A stretch of DNA of 64,000 nucleotides from Dyadobacter sp. (lineage in GTDB: Bacteria > Bacteroidota > Bacteroidia > Cytophagales > Spirosomataceae), in assembly GCF_017744695.1 (NCBI RefSeq), contig NZ_JAGIAS010000013.1, forward strand, positions 1 through 64,000. The letters run 5' to 3'. Position 1 is the first letter of the stretch. Every line of letters begins with the position of its first letter. Under the pieces are notes generated by a model. That model had not been told where the DNA came from and did not search any database. It saw only the letters and a program-made list of their open reading frames with translations. Made by a program: the position numbers and the translations under genes. Positions 26,093-34,119 of the stretch are shown here, in pieces.

Positions 26093-27269
26093 GGGCTCTT
26101 CGCTTTTTGAATTGATAAATAATTACGGTGTATGAAAGCGCCGCGAATGCAAACGCAGCCATACAGAAAAACACGAGCGGAAGATTTTCCCGCTGATTTT
26201 CAAACAATTCCGCAGACAGGAACGCACCCAGGCCAATACCTGCTTCCAGGGAGATGAACATCGTTGCAATGGCACGCCCGCGATTATGATCACCACTCAG
26301 GTCGACTGTCCAGGCCGAAAGCACCGGTGAGAGAATGCCCATCGCTATCCCAAAGAATGCTGCGCCCGTGAGAAACATCACCACGGATTCGGCAAAACCG
26401 GTCAGGATCATCGCCAGTATCAGAATAATGCATCCCACGATCGTGACCGGCATACGGCCATGGCGATCGGATATTTTACCGGCAAACAGACGTACCATGA
26501 TGGACGAAATCGTAAACATCATGAAATACAGGCCCCGGTTCTGCAAGCCCAGATAACCGCTGAAATCGGGCGTAACCGTAGCTACCGCGCCGAAGCCGAA
26601 ATAGCAAAGGAATGTAATCAGTGCCGGACTAAACACATCGGGCTCGAAAATATCCCTCCTGGTGATCTGAAAAGATTTCAAACTGAGTTTTTGCTTTTCC
26701 TGCAATGTCTCCTTCATATTCAAAAGAATCGCAATGGAAAGGAATGCCAGCAATGAAGATGTATAGAAAAGGGCATTCAAGGAAAACTCCTGGCTGATCA
26801 TGCTCCCGATCGCCGGCCCAAACGCGGAACCGACGCTCATGCACATGCCATGGATGCCCATCGCCTCTCCGCGTCGATTGATGGGTACGATATCCGCGAC
26901 ATAAGCCGCTGTGCCTGTTGGTTTGAAACCCGTCGAAAAACCATGTACCAGCCTGAGCAACAGAAACGGCATGACCGTCGTGAAGATCGGATACAAAAAA
27001 CCGCATACGAAACATACCAACGAACCGAAAGCCATCACAGGCACACGCCCGACGCGGTCGGTAAGTCGCCCGCTGAACGGCCTGGAAAGACCTGCCGTTA
27101 AAGTAAACAAACCGATGATTGCCCCTTTGTATTCGGCCCCGCCCATGCTTGAAAGATAGGCAGGAAGCTCGGGGATCAGCATATTGAAGCTGGATGAGAA
27201 GAGAAACGAGCTGAGGCCCAGCAACCAGAACTGCGTCGTCAATATTCCGGGAGAAGCTGTATTTTGCAT
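26082..27269 (-). CDS. Major facilitator superfamily transporter
   Basis: This 395-residue protein has twelve predicted membrane helices and an MFS fold. The conserved loop 2-3 motif is visible as GRLTDRVGRVPVM, and the equivalent in the second half as GKISDRHGRMPVT. It most resembles drug or small-molecule proton antiporters of the YfcJ/Bcr-like type, but the substrate cannot be read. I start at ATG 27269 (MQNTASPG) rather than 27287, because a -7 box (27274-27281) lies between them. It forms an operon with yigZ. Confidence 0.9.
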   Translation of the reverse strand: MQNTASPGILTTQFWLLGLSSFLFSSSFNMLIPELPAYLSSMGGAEYKGAIIGLFTLTAGLSRPFSGRLTDRVGRVPVMAFGSLVCFVCGFLYPIFTTVMPFLLLRLVHGFSTGFKPTGTAAYVADIVPINRRGEAMGIHGMCMSVGSAFGPAIGSMISQEFSLNALFYTSSLLAFLSIAILLNMKETLQEKQKLSLKSFQITRRDIFEPDVFSPALITFLCYFGFGAVATVTPDFSGYLGLQNRGLYFMMFTISSIMVRLFAGKISDRHGRMPVTIVGCIILILAMILTGFAESVVMFLTGAAFFGIAMGILSPVLSAWTVDLSGDHNRGRAIATMFISLEAGIGLGAFLSAELFENQRENLPLVFFCMAAFAFAALSYTVIIYQFKKRRARVI

Positions 27270-27273
27270 CACG

Positions 27274-27281
27274 CAAAAATA
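27274..27281 (-). promoter_or_regulatory. -7 box TATTTTTG overlapping the MFS gene start
   Basis: CAAAAATA on the plus strand is a full -7 box in the minus direction. Transcription from it would begin at or within two bases of the ATG at 27269. No -33 element was seen. Confidence 0.3.
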
Positions 27282-27306
27282 CGACACTTTCCAGAAAGAG
27301 CGGAAT

Positions 27307-27465
27307 TTACTTATAGTATTCGTCCAATGGCTTCTTCAACGTTCCCAGCACTCGCCTGGCCTCCTCCATTTTGCGGATCATGAACGGGTCGTCGCGATGA
27401 CTTTTTAGATTGGGATTTATCTTAATCTTAGATAAATCTACCAATGGTTTTGGGTCGTTTTTCAT
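27307..27465 (-). CDS. 52-residue protein in a two-gene module with a DUF6934-like gene
   Basis: The frame starts MKNDPKPLVDLSKIKIN and ends KKPLDEYYK. It is basic and polar with a predicted central helix (IRKMEEARRVLG) and no membrane segment. The start codon lies three bases after the stop of the 162-residue upstream gene, so the two are almost certainly co-translated. I do not recognise a named domain. Small partners of this size beside such proteins recur in Bacteroidota as far as I recall, and the layout recalls toxin-antitoxin or effector and immunity pairs. That reading is inference only. The ends are set by the ATG and the first stop. Confidence 0.75.
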   Translation of the reverse strand: MKNDPKPLVDLSKIKINPNLKSHRDDPFMIRKMEEARRVLGTLKKPLDEYYK

Positions 27466-27468
27466 CTT

Positions 27469-27957
27469 CTATAATTTTCTTTTCACAATAAAACCCTCAA
27501 AATTAACTCCTTGTCGAAACGCAATTCTTTCACCTTCTGTAATTCCATCCACCTCGAATACGTTCGACCAGTTTTCGATGTCTCGGCTTAGAATGGCTCG
27601 GTAAAGACGGTTCCTCGCCGGTGAATTCCCTGAGAAGTAAACACGTCTAGTGGGATATTTTTCTAAAAAAGTCAAAACCACCTGCACAACCGTCGCCAGA
27701 ACCTTCTCCATATCCCCATTATTGCTGACAACAGAATCGTTAAGCCGTCCATGGCTATCGATATCACCGAAGGCCAGATTGAATGTACCTATCTCTATTT
27801 CGTCAAACTCCACAATCTTGGGAATTGTGCATCCCGATGAACAACTTTCAAACCAAAAGTACAGGTAATCGGCCGAAGCCTCGAACTGATAAAATTTCTC
27901 TTTCACAGCGTGTGTATTAAAAGAATACAAGTTAGCTTTAACCGTCGACCGCTCCAA
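27469..27957 (-). CDS. DUF6934-like conserved hypothetical protein
   Basis: The protein has 162 residues. It begins by describing a strand-rich domain (YSFNTHAVKEKFYQFEAS) and ends with a segment RVYFSGNSPARNRLYRAIL followed by GFIVKRKL. This order (a beta core, then a nucleotide- or RNA-binding-like GNSxARxRLYRxxI helix) is what I recall from Bacteroidota proteins annotated DUF6934. The function is unknown. It is followed after three bases by the 52-residue gene, forming a two-gene unit with no other partner. It is divergent from corA, and no terminator was seen after it. The family name is from memory and needs a profile search. Confidence 0.65.
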   Translation of the reverse strand: MERSTVKANLYSFNTHAVKEKFYQFEASADYLYFWFESCSSGCTIPKIVEFDEIEIGTFNLAFGDIDSHGRLNDSVVSNNGDMEKVLATVVQVVLTFLEKYPTRRVYFSGNSPARNRLYRAILSRDIENWSNVFEVDGITEGERIAFRQGVNFEGFIVKRKL

Positions 27958-28018
27958 GCCAATGCAGCACCGATGAACGAACGGTAAAGCGTACGGATTT
28001 TTTCCCCAACTTTAACCC

Positions 28019-28963
28019 ATGGTACGCATATTCTATAAGGAAGGTAAAGTCATTAAGCGCGAAAACGATATCCGGGAGTTGGGAAAAGTCCCAAACCTCG
28101 TATGGGTGGATTTACAGTCTCCCAGTGCGGAAGAGGAGGAATGGGTAGAAAACAAGTGCAATATCAGTTTTCAGACGCCCCAGGAGATCGTGGAGATTGA
28201 AAGCAGTTCACGTTTTTTTGAACAGAACGAAACGATCAACGCCAACTCTAACTTTCTAAAAATAGAGCGGGAAGGTTACGAAACGTATCCGGTCTCCTTC
28301 ATTCTGCATCAGAATGTGCTTTTTACCTACCGCCGGGGCGATTCGAAAACGTTCGCCGACACCGTTAAAAAAATGAAAGTGAGCCCCGAAAGTATACAAG
28401 GCGGGGTCGATTTTATGCTTTTGCTCCTCGAAACGCGCATAGAAGCGGACGCGGACGCGCTGGAAGGCATTTCAAAAGATATTTCGGCGATCAGTAAGGA
28501 CCTTACCCACGAGCAAAAAACGCGGCAGGAGGTCCTGATCCGCATCAGCGGATTGCAGGAGATCACCATGATGCTCCGCGAGACAAGTATCGACAAACAA
28601 CGCGTACTGTCGGGAATCCTCAGAAGCCAGTATTTCCCGGAGGACCGCAAGGAACACCTGCGCATTATCCTGAAAGACATCAACTCGCTTCTCGAATATA
28701 CCACCTTCAATTTCGAGCGACTCGAATATCTTCAGAACACCTTCATGGGTCTGATCAACCTCGAACAGAGCCAGGTGATCAAGATATTCACCGTGGTGAC
28801 GATCATCTTCATGCCGCCGACGCTCATTGCCGGTATTTTCGGCATGAATTACCAACACATACCCTCTACCGGTGAGCCCTGGGGATTCTGGCTTTCGCTG
28901 CTGCTGATGGTATTCTCATCCCTCGTTGTGCTTTGGTTTTTCAGAAGAAAAAAATGGATTTAG
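28019..28963 (+). CDS. corA: CorA-type magnesium/cobalt transporter
   Basis: This 314-residue protein is a pentameric inner-membrane Mg2+/Co2+ channel. A large cytoplasmic domain (1-250) with a long helix of the funnel leads to two C-terminal membrane helices (about 255-274 and 290-308). The signature GMN is at 275-277 (FGMNYQHIP) and the C-terminus is basic (RRKKWI), as in CorA. Length and topology are normal. It stands alone; no promoter box was clear and no ion-sensing leader was recognised in the short upstream gap. Confidence 0.95.
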   Translation: MVRIFYKEGKVIKRENDIRELGKVPNLVWVDLQSPSAEEEEWVENKCNISFQTPQEIVEIESSSRFFEQNETINANSNFLKIEREGYETYPVSFILHQNVLFTYRRGDSKTFADTVKKMKVSPESIQGGVDFMLLLLETRIEADADALEGISKDISAISKDLTHEQKTRQEVLIRISGLQEITMMLRETSIDKQRVLSGILRSQYFPEDRKEHLRIILKDINSLLEYTTFNFERLEYLQNTFMGLINLEQSQVIKIFTVVTIIFMPPTLIAGIFGMNYQHIPSTGEPWGFWLSLLLMVFSSLVVLWFFRRKKWI

Positions 28964-28980
28964 AAAAGAATTTGGTTCCA

Positions 28981-29255
28981 TCAGCCATTTTTTCTGATGA
29001 TTATACGTTTTGGGTATAATTTTAATGTAATCTTTATTGTGGTGGGAGAATACAATAATTTTTTCGCCATAGTGTTAGTATAGAAGTTATATTTCGGCGT
29101 CCAGGTTTTATGCCCGGTGTAACCAACCCTCTTCCAACCATTTCCCTAACAGCAGAGTCATAAGTCCAGGCGGCGTAGTTTCCGCAAACGCTGGCTTGAT
29201 ATTTGTATAAAAAGTATCCGCAAGGGTATGGAAATGAGCTATATAATTTCACCAA
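28981..29255 (-). pseudogene. Possible frameshifted remnant, unrecognised
   Basis: One minus frame reads YPCGYFLYKYQASVCGNYAAW from about 29250 and loses protein character near 29140. From there the neighbouring frame takes over with GWKRVGYTGHKTWTPKYNF and ends at a TGA at 28981-28983. The switch between two protein-like frames suggests a small decayed gene. No family is recognised. Confidence 0.25.
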
Positions 29256-29329
29256 AGGAGAAGATCATGAACGCCATCCTGTTACAAGGAAGTAGTAAAG
29301 AATCGGGTATTGAAAAAACGCTCAACTAA
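29228..29329 (+). CDS. 33-codon frame, possible antitoxin remnant
   Basis: The frame runs MEMSYIISPKEK then MNAILLQGSSKESGIEKTLN. The second ATG (29267) follows a purine-rich AAAGGAGAAG. The MNAILLQ...SK start recalls short N-terminal strands of Bacteroidota antitoxin-like proteins of about 60-80 residues, but it ends early. It may be a truncated remnant or chance. Confidence 0.2.
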   Translation: MEMSYIISPKEKIMNAILLQGSSKESGIEKTLN

Positions 29330-29347
29330 CTTGATAACCGATTGTAT

Positions 29348-30334
29348 ATGAAAAGTATATCAGTAGTAATTCCCAATTATAACGGGAAACACCTGTTCGA
29401 AAAATATTTTGAGCATAATTATAAAGTTCTTCAACAACTCGAAACCAGTGTTCAGATTATCGTAATTGATGATGCATCTACGGACGAATCTGTTGCATAT
29501 TTACAAGAACATTACGCCGGCAAAATCACACTGATCTGTAAAGAAACCAATTCCGGATTTTCGGAGACTTGCAATATCGGCATTCAGAATGCCACCAATG
29601 ACCTGATCTTTCTTCTTAATACCGACGTAACCCTTGAACCCGGTTACATGGAAAAACTCTATAAGTATTTTGAATTGGAGGATACTTTTGGTGTAATGGG
29701 AAGGGTCATCGGAATGAATGATGATTTGATTCGTGAAGCCGCGAGAGAGCCTAAAATTTCGGGAAGAAAAATAAAGTCTTCGGACTTCTTTCATTTGCAA
29801 AATATCAATGCATTTACACCAACGTTTTATTTATCAGGTGCAATTGCATTAATGGATACCCAAAAGCTCAAAGCAATTAATGGGTTTAATGAAATGTTCA
29901 ACCCCTATTATGGCGAGGACCAGGAGCTTTCGATCAGGGCCTGGCGATTGGGATGGAAATGTTATTATGAGCACGATGCCGTTTGCCGGCACGAGGTGTC
30001 TGCCAGCACCAAAAATCATAACCACAAGAAAGCCATCAAAAGAATCCATTTCAGAAACCGCTATTACGTGCATTATCTGCACCTGCAAGGAATGGATCTA
30101 AAACTATGGCATTTGCAAATCCTGCTTTGCGATGTATTGCTGGGGCTTCTGACACTGCAATTCTTTAAGGTGGAAGCCTATTGGGATTTCTTCAAAAACC
30201 GAGGTAACCTGCAAGCGAAGAAGGTAGCTTTTAACCGGGAAATGAAAAAACATCAGTCGGATATCGGCATTATCGATGTGATCAATAATTTCCGGATGAT
30301 GCTGAAATACCAGCAGGTAATTAAACTGAATTAG
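29348..30334 (+). CDS. Glycosyltransferase family 2
   Basis: The protein has 328 residues. GT-A fold: ISVVIPNYNG at the N-terminus, VIDDASTDES for nucleotide binding, the metal site in LLNTDVTLEPGY, and GEDQELSIRAWRLGW with the catalytic-base aspartate. This resembles rhamnosyltransferase-like enzymes that build cell-surface glycans. A C-terminal amphipathic or membrane-associating helix (about 245-265) is present. I start at the ATG at 29348 rather than a TTG six bases upstream. Its end overlaps the converging family 4 glycosyltransferase by 14 bases. Donor and acceptor sugars are unknown. Confidence 0.9.
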   Translation: MKSISVVIPNYNGKHLFEKYFEHNYKVLQQLETSVQIIVIDDASTDESVAYLQEHYAGKITLICKETNSGFSETCNIGIQNATNDLIFLLNTDVTLEPGYMEKLYKYFELEDTFGVMGRVIGMNDDLIREAAREPKISGRKIKSSDFFHLQNINAFTPTFYLSGAIALMDTQKLKAINGFNEMFNPYYGEDQELSIRAWRLGWKCYYEHDAVCRHEVSASTKNHNHKKAIKRIHFRNRYYVHYLHLQGMDLKLWHLQILLCDVLLGLLTLQFFKVEAYWDFFKNRGNLQAKKVAFNREMKKHQSDIGIIDVINNFRMMLKYQQVIKLN

Positions 30335-31403
30335 CAAGGCTTCGATACAAGTCGAGGTATTCCGAAGCTGCCCTGTCCCAGGAAAAGAATCTGGCCCGTT
30401 CGCGGATTCTTTCCCTGGGTTTTGTTTTATTATAATCTTCCAGACTGGCATTCAACACATTGCGCATATGCTCAGGCTCGAAGTTATCGAAATAATAGGC
30501 ACAATCCCCTCCGATCTCCGGCAATGACGTGCACCGCGACAGGATCACAGGCTTACCATAGTACATCGCCTCGATAACCGGCAATCCAAAACCCTCCGCA
30601 ATCGATGGAAAGACGAAAGCAGTACAGTTATTCAGGTACCATTTCTTGTCATTCTCCGAAACAGGGCCTGTAAAAACCAGCCTTTCGAGCACGTTCAGCT
30701 TCTGCGCTTCACGGATAATGGTCTTCTTATATTCCTGGCTGCTTTCGATCCCTGCAATGACCAGTTTGAAGTCATTCCCCACCAGCAATGCCGGCAGTAC
30801 ATGAAAATTCTTCTTCCCGACAATCGTCCCGATCGTGAACAGGAACGGCTGCTCGACAGGTTTTTCAGGAGCATTAATAACTCCGGTATCATCGATATTG
30901 CAGCCATTATAAATCACCGATGTCGGCTTGTCACCCAATTCAATGTATTTTTTTAAATCATCCAGTACATAGTGGGATATTGCAACGATATGATCGGCCC
31001 GGTCAATTTTCAATTGTAACCTGTTCAGGTATTTACTGATTCGCTTTTCGGATCTATTTCCGTCATAGAGGAAATTCAAATCATGTACCGTTAAAACAAC
31101 AGAAACCTTTTTCCCGAAAGGATAATACCTGGAACCCTGGTAGGTACAATGCCAGATATCAACCGCTTTGGTATCGGGAAAAAACAGTTTGTGAATAAAA
31201 TGCTGAGAAACATAATTGGCATTTTCTCCGAAAGCATGTTCAGCCGAAGTGGGCAAATAAAAGGCAATCTTTTCCTTGTCGTCTCCTACCTTTTTCAAAA
31301 TAGAATTCCCTAATTGAAGGCAATAGTGATAAAGCCCGGTATGAGGGTGCCTCATCCTCTCACAATCAATCAGAATTCTTTTCAACATAAAATGATTATT
31401 CAT
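30321..31403 (-). CDS. Glycosyltransferase family 4 (GT-B)
   Basis: The protein has 360 residues. The C-terminal nucleotide-sugar binding motif EGFGLPVIEAMYYGKPVI is the EX7E signature of retaining GT-B enzymes, with FTIGTIVGKKN and GPVSENDKKWYLNN before it. The N-terminal half (MRHPHTGLYHY, HDLNFLYDGNR) is the acceptor domain. The ATG at 31403 overlaps the FkbM stop (ATGA), which favours it over ATG 31388. It is probably co-translated with the FkbM methyltransferase and acts in surface glycan assembly; the sugars are unknown. Confidence 0.9.
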   Translation of the reverse strand: MNNHFMLKRILIDCERMRHPHTGLYHYCLQLGNSILKKVGDDKEKIAFYLPTSAEHAFGENANYVSQHFIHKLFFPDTKAVDIWHCTYQGSRYYPFGKKVSVVLTVHDLNFLYDGNRSEKRISKYLNRLQLKIDRADHIVAISHYVLDDLKKYIELGDKPTSVIYNGCNIDDTGVINAPEKPVEQPFLFTIGTIVGKKNFHVLPALLVGNDFKLVIAGIESSQEYKKTIIREAQKLNVLERLVFTGPVSENDKKWYLNNCTAFVFPSIAEGFGLPVIEAMYYGKPVILSRCTSLPEIGGDCAYYFDNFEPEHMRNVLNASLEDYNKTKPRERIRERARFFSWDRAASEYLDLYRSLANSV

Positions 31404-32194
31404 TTTTTGCACGCTTCCAGTGCATAACAAAAACCGTTGATGGGCGCATAACTCACATTATAACCCAGCTCGCCGAGATACCGGCTAAATGTATTTACAT
31501 TAAACTGACTATCAATATCGTGCACTTCAATCAGCATTCTTTCCACCCGGCGCATTTCCTCACGGGGCGTATTCAAAACAATATCATATTCACTTCCTTC
31601 ACAATCCATTTTCAGCAAATCAATTTTCGCTTCCGGAATATTGGCCATTATCTCCGAAAACGAAATGGCCGGGATCCACAACTCCTTTGTATTTTCAGTA
31701 TTAAAACCTTTTAACGAAGAAGCGACGACCTGATTATCTTCCGTGTCCTGTGCGTATAACCGCAACATTTCACAGGGTAACCCTGTCACGGCAAAAGGAT
31801 TGATGATCACGCTTTTATCAAACCTGCGATTGGAGGATGCAACAGAACGCATTCGTTCGATATTACTGCTCAGAGGCTCATATGCATAAATTTGGGCATT
31901 CTTTGTTTTAGATAAAAGCAATATATCAAAAAAACCGGCGTTTGCACCGATATCGATCACCAACGGATCATCAGGCAATACGCGCATCAGCGCCCCGATG
32001 TTGTATACGTCGGCCATAAATATCTCCTTGAATACCTGATGAAGGCTGGCAGGGACCTCAAAGCGAAGCTTGTTGGGTTTCGTGACAAAATGTAGCGTCC
32101 TGCCACGATCGCGGAATTTGTCGAAGATGTATTCGAACGGGTTACCGATGTTCCGGAACAAATTGACATATCTCCTCGGGCCTGCAACGGGCAT
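31400..32194 (-). CDS. FkbM family methyltransferase
   Basis: The protein has 264 residues. The SAM-binding Rossmann motif is VIDIGANAGFFDILL, followed by the acidic YAYEPL, and the later DLLKMDCEGSEYDIV is the FkbM signature (Methyltransf_21). Such enzymes O-methylate sugars on surface polysaccharides or lipids. It heads a two-gene unit with the GT4 gene, which supports that role. The exact acceptor is unknown. Confidence 0.9.
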   Translation of the reverse strand: MPVAGPRRYVNLFRNIGNPFEYIFDKFRDRGRTLHFVTKPNKLRFEVPASLHQVFKEIFMADVYNIGALMRVLPDDPLVIDIGANAGFFDILLLSKTKNAQIYAYEPLSSNIERMRSVASSNRRFDKSVIINPFAVTGLPCEMLRLYAQDTEDNQVVASSLKGFNTENTKELWIPAISFSEIMANIPEAKIDLLKMDCEGSEYDIVLNTPREEMRRVERMLIEVHDIDSQFNVNTFSRYLGELGYNVSYAPINGFCYALEACKK

Positions 32195-32345
32195 AGCTTA
32201 TAAAATTTACCTGTATGGAGTAATTTCGGGGTAGACATCCAAAGCACTGCCCCATTGCATTATACCCACTACCTCATTCGCATCAGGTTAATAATGTGCA
32301 GGTGCATCGGTTCGCTTTTCCTGCGGCTTCATGTCTCTCACATTG

Positions 32346-32376
32346 TTTGATTTTTAGCCCAAAGCGTGTAGCTTTG
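32346..32376 (+). promoter_or_regulatory. Bacteroidota-type promoter of nrdB with overlapping hairpin
   Basis: TTTG (32346-32349), a 19-base spacer and TAGCTTTG (32369-32376) give a perfect -33/-7 pair. Transcription would start near 32384, leaving a leader of about 75 bases. A short palindrome CAAAGC-gtgta-GCTTTG (32360-32376) overlaps the -7 box and could be an operator. Confidence 0.65.
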
Positions 32377-32459
32377 TTTTCTTCCGGCCCGGCTGTCAGA
32401 GCCAACGGCAAGTACTAACGTTATATAATTCTGATCCCCGTAAAATACTCTAATTAACT

Positions 32460-33455
32460 ATGTCACAAGAACTTACCAGACAGGAACCCCTGTTGACCGA
32501 AGATCCTTTGCGGTTTGTTTTGTTCCCCATCAAACATTCCGATATATGGGAAATGTACAAACGTCACGAGGCTTCGTTCTGGACGGCCGAGGAGATCGAC
32601 CTGTCCCAGGATATGAAGGACTGGGAGAACCTGAATGAAGGAGAAAGGCATTTCATTTCCCACGTACTGGCATTCTTTGCGGCATCAGACGGGATCGTCA
32701 ACGAAAATCTGGCTGTCAACTTTCTTAGCGAAGTGCAATATGCAGAAGCAAAATGCTTCTACGGTTTCCAGGTAGCGATGGAGAATATCCACTCCGAAAC
32801 CTACTCGCTGCTGATCGACACCTACATTAAAGATCCGGTCGAAAAAGACAGGCTGCTGCGTGCGATCGAAACGATTCCTTGCGTACAGAAAAAAGCCGAA
32901 TGGGCATTGAAATGGATCAATAGCCCTGTATTCGCAGAGCGCATCATCGCATTTGCGGCCGTAGAAGGAATTTTCTTCTCCGGATCGTTCTGTTCGATCT
33001 TCTGGTTGAAAAAGCGCGGCCTGATGCCCGGACTTTCATTCTCCAACGAGCTGATCTCCCGCGATGAGGGTCTCCACTGCGAGTTCGCATGTTTGCTGTA
33101 CACCAAGCACATCCTGAACCAGTTACCGCAGGAGCGCGTAATCGAGATCATGCTGGATGCGGTAGCGATCGAAAAAGAATTTGTGAGCGAAGCACTTCCG
33201 GTATCATTGATCGGTATGAACGCCGATTTGATGAAGCAATACATCGAATATATCGCCGATTTCTGGCTCGAAAGACTCGGTTGCCCGAAACAATTCGGTT
33301 CAGCCAACCCATTCGACTTCATGGAACTGATCTCGCTTCCAGGCAAGACTAACTTCTTCGAAAAACGCGTAGGCGAATATCAGAAAGCGGGCGTGATGAG
33401 CGGTGTGAAGGATAAAGAATCCGCACACAAGATTTCGTTCGACTCAGATTTCTAA
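32460..33455 (+). CDS. nrdB: Ribonucleoside-diphosphate reductase, beta (small) subunit, class Ia
   Basis: The protein has 331 residues. It supplies the stable tyrosyl radical to NrdA. Diiron ligands are D47, E108, H111, E169, E203 and H206, and the radical tyrosine is Y115 (MENIHSETYSLL). The C-terminal tail KISFDSDF is the peptide that docks into NrdA. The sequence is of the eukaryote-like subgroup. nrdA is 30 kb away on the opposite strand, so the subunits are made from separate transcripts, here with a good promoter. A REP-like inverted repeat follows. Confidence 0.97.
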   Translation: MSQELTRQEPLLTEDPLRFVLFPIKHSDIWEMYKRHEASFWTAEEIDLSQDMKDWENLNEGERHFISHVLAFFAASDGIVNENLAVNFLSEVQYAEAKCFYGFQVAMENIHSETYSLLIDTYIKDPVEKDRLLRAIETIPCVQKKAEWALKWINSPVFAERIIAFAAVEGIFFSGSFCSIFWLKKRGLMPGLSFSNELISRDEGLHCEFACLLYTKHILNQLPQERVIEIMLDAVAIEKEFVSEALPVSLIGMNADLMKQYIEYIADFWLERLGCPKQFGSANPFDFMELISLPGKTNFFEKRVGEYQKAGVMSGVKDKESAHKISFDSDF

Positions 33456-33461
33456 ACCGAT

Positions 33462-33530
33462 TTGTCATGCTGAGCGGAGTCGAAGCATATGCGCCGACGC
33501 CGCTACCTTCGACCCCGCTCAGGGTGACAA
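33462..33530. repeat. REP-like inverted repeat
   Basis: The arms 33462-33485 (TTGTCATGCTGAGCGGAGTC...) and 33507-33530 are complementary over 24 bases with three mismatches, around a 21-base loop. This element, with its TGTCATGCTGAGCG core, resembles a sequence dispersed in many Bacteroidota genomes. It sits between the converging nrdB and recX and may also act as a terminator or mRNA-stabilising hairpin. Confidence 0.75.
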
Positions 33531-33545
33531 TACTGGTAATTACAT

Positions 33546-33998
33546 TTATAACTCTCCTATTTCCTTCCATACCAGCTCGCTTTCATAACCCTTTCCCAGC
33601 GCAAACCTGGCCAGCTTTTGTTTCAATTTGAAAGGATCGGTCTCCGTTTTTGATAACAGATTCCGCTTCTTCGAAAGCAACTCCCGCAGACCGGACACAT
33701 AATCCTCGTCGCCGATCTCGTTCATTCCTTTTTCAATGCTGTAAGTGCTCAGTCCGCGACGGTTCAGCTCCTGTCTGATTTTCATACGGCCCCAGTTCTT
33801 GACCCTGAATTTGCCTCCTGCATAGGTTTTCGCAAAGCGTTCCTCACTCAGGTAATTCATGGCAATCAGCTCGGCGATGATTTCATCTGCCTCGTCACCC
33901 CACACGTTCCATTTTTTCAGCCGCTGCTTCACCTCGTCCTGCGTACGCTCCTGGTAGGCACAATAGGAAGCTGCTTTTTGCAGAATAAGCCGGTCCAT
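33546..33998 (-). CDS. recX: RecX family regulatory protein
   Basis: The protein has 150 residues. The helical repeats are typical: YCAYQERTQDEVKQRL, AMNYLSEERFAKTYAGGKF and WGRMKIRQELNRRGLS. RecX binds and inhibits RecA filaments. The length is close to the usual 150-160. No recA is adjacent. It converges on nrdB and no promoter box was clear upstream. Confidence 0.92.
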   Translation of the reverse strand: MDRLILQKAASYCAYQERTQDEVKQRLKKWNVWGDEADEIIAELIAMNYLSEERFAKTYAGGKFRVKNWGRMKIRQELNRRGLSTYSIEKGMNEIGDEDYVSGLRELLSKKRNLLSKTETDPFKLKQKLARFALGKGYESELVWKEIGEL

Positions 33999-34065
33999 GT
34001 ATTCAGGTTTTTATTAAATATGCTTAACAATGTACAAGATTAAGGAAATATCACGGACGAATAAC

Positions 34066-34073
34066 TATTTTTG
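34066..34073 (+). promoter_or_regulatory. -7 box TATTTTTG before the metallophosphoesterase gene
   Basis: A full TAnnTTTG match lies 46 bases before the ATG; no clear TTG at -33. Confidence 0.35.
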
Positions 34074-34119
34074 GAAGCACAAGAAACCCCTATTCCAGTT
34101 CATCCCAACCCTTTAAACC

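Larger units (their letters stand above)
28964..29347. other. 384-base AT-rich gap with decayed coding traces
   Basis: The gap holds a possible frameshifted minus-strand frame (28981-29255) and a 33-codon plus-strand frame (29228-29329). A weak stem CATCAG/CTGATG (28979-28999) sits just after corA. Neither frame is convincing as an intact gene. Confidence 0.45.

Noticed and set aside
32250..32340. A possible TPP riboswitch on the minus strand (AACCTGATGCG and a TGAGA-like segment)
   Set aside because: The CTGAGA and terminal AGGGA core elements are missing or changed, and the downstream gene is an FkbM methyltransferase with no link to thiamine.
32360..32380. A terminator-like hairpin CAAAGC/GCTTTG followed by TTTT in the nrdB upstream region
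   Set aside because: The same bases form a perfect -33/-7 promoter, and a six-base stem is too weak to be a convincing terminator.
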